A stretch of 10,852 nucleotides of DNA from JBCCSZ01 sp039199225 (GTDB lineage Bacteria > Bacteroidota > Bacteroidia > Chitinophagales > Saprospiraceae), in contig JBCCSZ010000266.1 of NCBI GenBank assembly GCA_039199225.1, positions 1 through 10,852 of the forward strand, written 5' to 3'. The notes beneath the pieces were generated by a model, which was not told the DNA's origin, did not search any database, and saw nothing but the letters and a program-made list of their open reading frames with translations. The position numbers and the translations under genes were made by a program. Position 1 is the first letter of the stretch, and every line of letters starts with the position of its first letter. This document shows positions 7,601 to 10,852 of this stretch, piece by piece.

Positions 7601-10600
7601 TTGATTAAAAAAATTACGGATATCGACGGGCAATTTACGGAGTACGATTACGACCCACTCATGCGCCTGCAAAGCTCAAGCGCGCGCAATGGAAATGTTG
7701 TCACCAACTACACCTATTACTACAAAGGCAGTGGCAGCACGCACAACCACGTGAAGACCCGAACAGATTTTACGCCTGTTGGAGGCAGTGAAATGACATT
7801 TGTAGAGAATTGGCAGTATTTGGATGGCATTGGCCGGATGATGCAAACGGTGCAAAGGCAGCATTCCCCTTCAGAGCAGGACATCGTCACAGCCGTTGCC
7901 TACGATAATCAAGGCAGGGTGTTCAAACAGTATGAACCATTTGAGAGTACCTCCAATACGGGTGCCTTCCGCGATGTCCCCTCGGGTACAGAATTCACCC
8001 TCAATGAATACTACCTATCACCGCTGAACCGCATCCATAAGGTGACACCCCCCAATTGGTATCCTACCACGACAACCTATGGCTCTAACGGAGGTGGTGT
8101 TGCCAACTATTCTTCTGGCCCAAGCTTTCCGACGGGCAGTCTGAGTAAAGTCAATGTGACAGACCCGGAAGGTCTACAAACAACGCAATACACCGATAAA
8201 AAAGGGCGCCTGGTATTTTCTCGCCAACGGAAAGGCGGAGGCTGGCTGGATACCTACTACGCCTACGATTTTAAAGACCGACTCACCCATGTCATTCCGC
8301 CAAGTGCCGGTTCGACAAGCTCTCCCCTGTCCTTCAAATATGAATACGACGGTGCAGATAACATGACCCGGAAATACGTACCCGATATGGGCTGGATGGA
8401 GATGGTTTACGATGACCGAAACTTACTCATAGCCTCTCAAGACCCCAAATTGGCCGCTGAAGAAAAATGGTTGACTTCCTTAATCGATGGTTATGGCCGG
8501 GTTACCCAAAGTGGGTTTTTTAACAACAGCACTGCACCTAACCCCAATGCACCGAGCATCGACTATCCACTACTTGAAAACTTTTACGATGGCGATGGCT
8601 GTTCCAACGCGCAAGGACAGCAATACAACGGAAAAGTCTGTCAGTCGCGCAGTCGGATTTTACAAACCAATCAATGGTTGGAGTCCAATTTCGTTTACGA
8701 CATCCATGGAAGAATCATTGAGGTGGAAGGCAATAACCATCTGAATACCAACGCAGGAAGCGAGCGTATTTACAGTACTTACGACTGGGCAGACAACCTA
8801 CTACAGACCAACCGGATACATACCGATGCCAAGGGCCAAATAATCCCTTTGATCAATCGCAATACCTACGATCATGTCGGGCGCTTGGAAAACACCTACC
8901 ATCGGGCGGGTACGGCTGCCGAAGTGCTCATCAGCAACCAGCAGTATACGATCAAGGACCAAATTGCTGAGAAGAACCTAGGGCAGGTTACACAGGGCAG
9001 TACAACCACCTATCTGCAAAGTTTGGACTACAGCTACAACCCTCAAGGCTGGTTGGTCAGCATCAACAATGCTACTTTGGGTGGAAGCAATATGTCTCTC
9101 CCCTCCTGTGGCACTGCCCAACCCAACCCAGGTACCGTTGGCATCAGCAGTGATCCAGACAACAACGATTTGTTCCACCTAGACCTGCGCTATGACAATC
9201 CGCAAAATGGCAGTTCGCTGAATACCATTGCGCAAAAGAATGGCAATATTTCACAAGCCATTTGGCGAGTCCGCGGCCGGGAGCGACAGACCTATGGCTA
9301 CAGCTACGACAACTACAACCGATTGACCAATGCCACCTATGGCGAATATGCCGATAATGGCAGCCTAACCGTCAACAATCGTTTCAGCACCAGCTACAGT
9401 TACGATACCAGAGGAAACATCAACACCCTCAACCGGCAAGGGCAGTATCGCAATAATGACTGTTGGCAAGTCGGCCAGATAGATCAATTGGTTTACAGCT
9501 ACTACCCCCAAAGCAACCGCTTGCAAGGGGTGGCCGATGGTGCGCCGACCGTCTCCCGAGAAGAAGGCTACAAGCAAACCAACAATGAAGATTATGCCTA
9601 CGACGAGAATGGCAACATGAACCACGATCCTCAAAAAGGCTTGCACATCACCTACAACCACCTCAACCTACCGACCCGCATTGAGACCGACGACTGCAAG
9701 CTGATCGAATTCAGCTACGATGCTGCCGGCAGTAAACTCCGCAAAACCGTCAAAGTCGGTAGCATGGTGACCAGCCAGCAAGACTATGTCGACGGTATCG
9801 AGTACAAAAACCAGTCGTTGGAAGCGATCTACCACAGCGAAGGCCGCCTATACTTCGACAAGGGCCAAAGTCGTTATGAATACAGCATCCGCGACCACTT
9901 GGGCAATACCCGCCTGACCTTTTCCGATCTGGACCAAAATGGCGTCATCGACGTCACCGGAGACGAAGAAAGTTCGGAAATATTGCAGGAAAACCATTAT
10001 TATCCCTTTGGGATGCAGGCCAAAGGGCCTTGGATGGAGCGTAAGGGGCGAGGGAATCGGTATACGTTTAATGGCATGGAGGAAGAGAATGATTTGAATC
10101 TAAATTGGATACATGCAAGGCACAGGACCTATGATCCAGTACTTTGTCGTTGGAATCAAGTTGATCCTTTATCTGAGATAGCAAATAATTGGACTCCCTA
10201 TCGCTTTGCATACAATAACCCTGTAAGGTATACAGATCAATCTGGATTGATTGAGGAAGATGATAAGGAAAGAGAAAGAACAATACAATATGATAAGAAT
10301 GGTAACCCTATAGGTGTGAGAATTGGGTATGAGTCCTCTTCGGATGAACAAGAATCAGAATCGGACCAACCAAATTTTTTATCAAGTGATTTTGGCAGTG
10401 AAGATCCTGGGAGTGTCCAATCAATTGAAATCTTCAGTTATCATGAGTTATCGTTCAGGAATCCAAATAAGCCAACAATTGGTTTTAATTCATTGATTCA
10501 GATGAATATTCAAAATGGAACCTTCAAAACAGCAATCATTATTGATGGTAAAGCTATAGGAGTTGTTTTCAATGTCAATACAGGAGAGGCTAAGTTAGAA

Positions 10601-10852
10601 GTTAGTGGCGTATCAAGAGAGTACCTTTTTGATAAAGCAATGGGAGTTCCAGGAGCTGGCATCAATAAAGAGCTTAGTATTTTGACTTGGTTGGGATCAA
10701 AATTTTCTGGTAGCATAACAGACGCTATAAGAAGCCATATTCCTGAAATAACCAGTAGAATTGACTTATTAGCTGGGTCTCAAGACTTTTTAAATAGCGC
10801 CATACAAAGAACATTAACTCGGTTAAGTGGTGAGTTTGCTTCTGGTAAGAAC
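4622..10852 (+). CDS. Rhs/YD-repeat polymorphic-toxin-type protein, 3' end beyond window
   Basis: An uninterrupted frame of 2077 codons, still open at the right edge. The start at 4622 gives a signal peptide (residues 1-22, cleavage ALA|Q). Residues about 47-112 form an N-terminal module with LPVSLSYHASG, WVGLGWSLGAGGMISR, akin to the SpvB/TcaC opening of Tc-toxin B subunits. A long shell region follows, then YD repeats from about residue 998 (YDYDPLMRLQ, YDFKDRLTHV, YDIHGRIIEV, YDHVGRLENT, YDENGNMNHD). The core closes with RDHLGNTRLTF (1757 on), YYPFGM (1793 on) and QVDPL...NNPVRYTDQSGL (ending 1876). Known Rhs proteins build a hollow beta-shell around a C-terminal toxin that is released by self-cleavage at the core end. 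The visible tip (1877-2077) is unrecognised. Any immunity gene would lie downstream, outside the window. The Sec signal suggests export to the periplasm or beyond, unlike T6SS-loaded Rhs proteins. Confidence 0.93.
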   Translation, partial: MKTNPYIFSILLFFISGLTALAQPQSSNVKGVVMPAPNAAALGKYGDIPISHYTGVPNIGIPIYTVQQGPLSLPVSLSYHASGIKLGEMASWVGLGWSLGAGGMISRTIQGLPDESPGGYYNTGGTFDIGDASDNLAVVNRTLDTEPDIFTISVAGFNGKFYIDHNQNVTLIPHQDIKISVDYTGNGFTAFTMTAPNGDRYIFGRAPGSFISVVSTAVSTGQPSPNASSWHLVRVESQDGQHQIDLTYAPERYGYKTLSSCRYLGKECVGGGVNGNTGYNFGIDCSSNAYDPSFPNNRWITTDVNGFRLSQISSNTCTVDFNGLTDREDLDDSQSTITSKKRLDNIEISAGTFCKSFRFRYDYFQDNLHSNVAEGKRLKLKSLEERSCSGSPTISLPKHEFTYEGEVINGKQYLPYRLSKATDHWGFFNGAHSNNNLAVATPATTVVTTGGNLFSYGAANKESNETFMKKGVLKRIKYPTGGHTEFTYEGNRVSTTEQSAPMEKLILQTSAGPYPTGLNCTNVVKTGTASFSSQEEISNSQFQMWLVPAEECPNAPNKSYKIEAFLGSSTTLIGSYSFNISNNAKNFTFPISQLGTFSPQTTYTFKLTTNDAWGKFYLYYTTPVTVQKIVGGLRIKQTRTHDGISDTTDIVKAYEYVNPSIPTQSSGRLLSYPAYSQEIFGSETDINNPSLMVSVTAVTFNEYSVVPLGSFQGYHIGYTDVKEIHKDEKSTSSDNGTISYKFKLSLDYDVLAAPYPIPPYQIQIGNGKMSEREIKNDAGSTKYKEVISDLGGSYYSSGTQLIYKSVTFPPCSTASSTSFIFFTPYTIKSGAYRVASTTITQDGVETTTTTGYDPLQNHLQPTSSQMVNSDGYTTLMEYKYPYDKSGAVYTEMIDRNIILPVEQRITVNGQLQDGTETVYQLFSGHPYPQEFKRYEEGSWESQGVINSYANGFPTQYTHDGWESENYNWTTAGLIQSRTFKDFSWSYEYHPGTRLIKKITDIDGQFTEYDYDPLMRLQSSSARNGNVVTNYTYYYKGSGSTHNHVKTRTDFTPVGGSEMTFVENWQYLDGIGRMMQTVQRQHSPSEQDIVTAVAYDNQGRVFKQYEPFESTSNTGAFRDVPSGTEFTLNEYYLSPLNRIHKVTPPNWYPTTTTYGSNGGGVANYSSGPSFPTGSLSKVNVTDPEGLQTTQYTDKKGRLVFSRQRKGGGWLDTYYAYDFKDRLTHVIPPSAGSTSSPLSFKYEYDGADNMTRKYVPDMGWMEMVYDDRNLLIASQDPKLAAEEKWLTSLIDGYGRVTQSGFFNNSTAPNPNAPSIDYPLLENFYDGDGCSNAQGQQYNGKVCQSRSRILQTNQWLESNFVYDIHGRIIEVEGNNHLNTNAGSERIYSTYDWADNLLQTNRIHTDAKGQIIPLINRNTYDHVGRLENTYHRAGTAAEVLISNQQYTIKDQIAEKNLGQVTQGSTTTYLQSLDYSYNPQGWLVSINNATLGGSNMSLPSCGTAQPNPGTVGISSDPDNNDLFHLDLRYDNPQNGSSLNTIAQKNGNISQAIWRVRGRERQTYGYSYDNYNRLTNATYGEYADNGSLTVNNRFSTSYSYDTRGNINTLNRQGQYRNNDCWQVGQIDQLVYSYYPQSNRLQGVADGAPTVSREEGYKQTNNEDYAYDENGNMNHDPQKGLHITYNHLNLPTRIETDDCKLIEFSYDAAGSKLRKTVKVGSMVTSQQDYVDGIEYKNQSLEAIYHSEGRLYFDKGQSRYEYSIRDHLGNTRLTFSDLDQNGVIDVTGDEESSEILQENHYYPFGMQAKGPWMERKGRGNRYTFNGMEEENDLNLNWIHARHRTYDPVLCRWNQVDPLSEIANNWTPYRFAYNNPVRYTDQSGLIEEDDKERERTIQYDKNGNPIGVRIGYESSSDEQESESDQPNFLSSDFGSEDPGSVQSIEIFSYHELSFRNPNKPTIGFNSLIQMNIQNGTFKTAIIIDGKAIGVVFNVNTGEAKLEVSGVSREYLFDKAMGVPGAGINKELSILTWLGSKFSGSITDAIRSHIPEITSRIDLLAGSQDFLNSAIQRTLTRLSGEFASGKN
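6107..6502 (+). other. Insert-like beta-rich segment in the Rhs shell region
   Basis: Residues about 496-627 of the Rhs protein lie between two blocks that I expect to be close together in Bacteroidota Rhs proteins: YPTGGHTEFTYE (478-489) and VGGLRIKQTRTHDG (629-642). The segment is rich in alternating hydrophobic and polar residues (KSYKIEAFLGS, TTYTFKLTT, KFYLYYT) and looks like an accessory beta-sandwich. I do not recognise a family. That it is an insert rests on memory of the family, not on an alignment. Confidence 0.4.
9890..10249 (+). other. Conserved C-terminal end of the Rhs core
   Basis: Residues 1757-1876. RDHLGNTRLTF, YYPFGM, NRYTFNGMEEE, LNWIHARHRTYDP, RWNQVDPL and NNPVRYTDQSGL appear in the usual order. 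The acidic residues D1848 (in VDPL) and D1872 (in TDQSGL), 24 apart, correspond to the pair implicated in self-cleavage of Rhs and TcC proteins. The usual DPxGL cleavage-site motif reads DQSGL here, so its proline is replaced, and the usual YGARxYDP reads HARHRTYDP. Tip release would be expected after L1876 if cleavage still works. Confidence 0.8.
10250..10852 (+). other. Variable C-terminal tip of the Rhs protein (putative effector, incomplete)
   Basis: Residues 1877-2077, cut off by the window. It opens with a charged stretch (IEEDDKERER), a single YD-like motif (QYDKNGNPIG), then an acidic Ser/Asp/Glu linker (about 1904-1931). A beta-rich part follows (about 1935-1995, with FKTAIIIDGKAIGVVFNV), then helical, amphipathic sequence (about 2000-2077). 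There are no cysteines, no membrane segments and no catalytic motif I can assign. Its DNA is about 32-33% GC in sampled blocks, against 52-58% in the core just upstream. By position it should be the toxin or effector; no activity can be named from what is visible. Confidence 0.65.

Overview
The window comes from a member of the Bacteroidota, probably of the Saprospiria/Lewinella type. This is inferred from gene families, not from a marker gene. The evidence is: a type IX secretion (T9SS) C-terminal sorting domain on the second gene; a cytophagalysin-type M43 fold; a MAM plus dockerin-like module arrangement common in these marine and sludge gliders; and an Rhs core with the Bacteroidota-style HLGNTR...YYPFGM signature. 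Genes start after A-rich leaders, with no clear Shine-Dalgarno sequence.

Layout: 1-349 is a non-coding leader containing three inverted repeats. Three genes follow on the + strand with gaps of 31 and 59 bp, probably one transcription unit. (1) 350-3262 is a 970-residue secreted protein with three tandem MAM domains, a carboxypeptidase-regulatory-like segment, a dockerin-like calcium module and a cohesin-like tail, but no T9SS sorting domain. (2) 3294-4562 is a 422-residue protein with the full fold signature of M43 pappalysin/cytophagalysin proteases and a T9SS sorting domain. Its zinc motif has lost the glutamate and two of the three histidines, so it looks like a pseudoprotease. (3) 4622 to the right edge is one uninterrupted reading frame of at least 2077 codons: a secreted Rhs/YD-repeat giant with a SpvB-like N-terminal module, a long shell region, the conserved core end, and an unrecognised C-terminal tip of at least 201 residues that the window cuts off.

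All three products begin with Sec signal peptides, so they should act outside the cytoplasm. A plausible reading (inference) is a surface or released polymorphic-toxin cassette: the Rhs shell carries a variable effector tip, and the MAM/dockerin protein and the catalytically dead protease-fold protein act as adhesive or binding partners. The DNA composition drops sharply near 10,070, shortly before the core/tip boundary, as expected if the tip was exchanged by recombination. The end of the Rhs gene and any immunity gene lie beyond the window. No RNA genes, insertion sequences or CRISPR arrays were seen.
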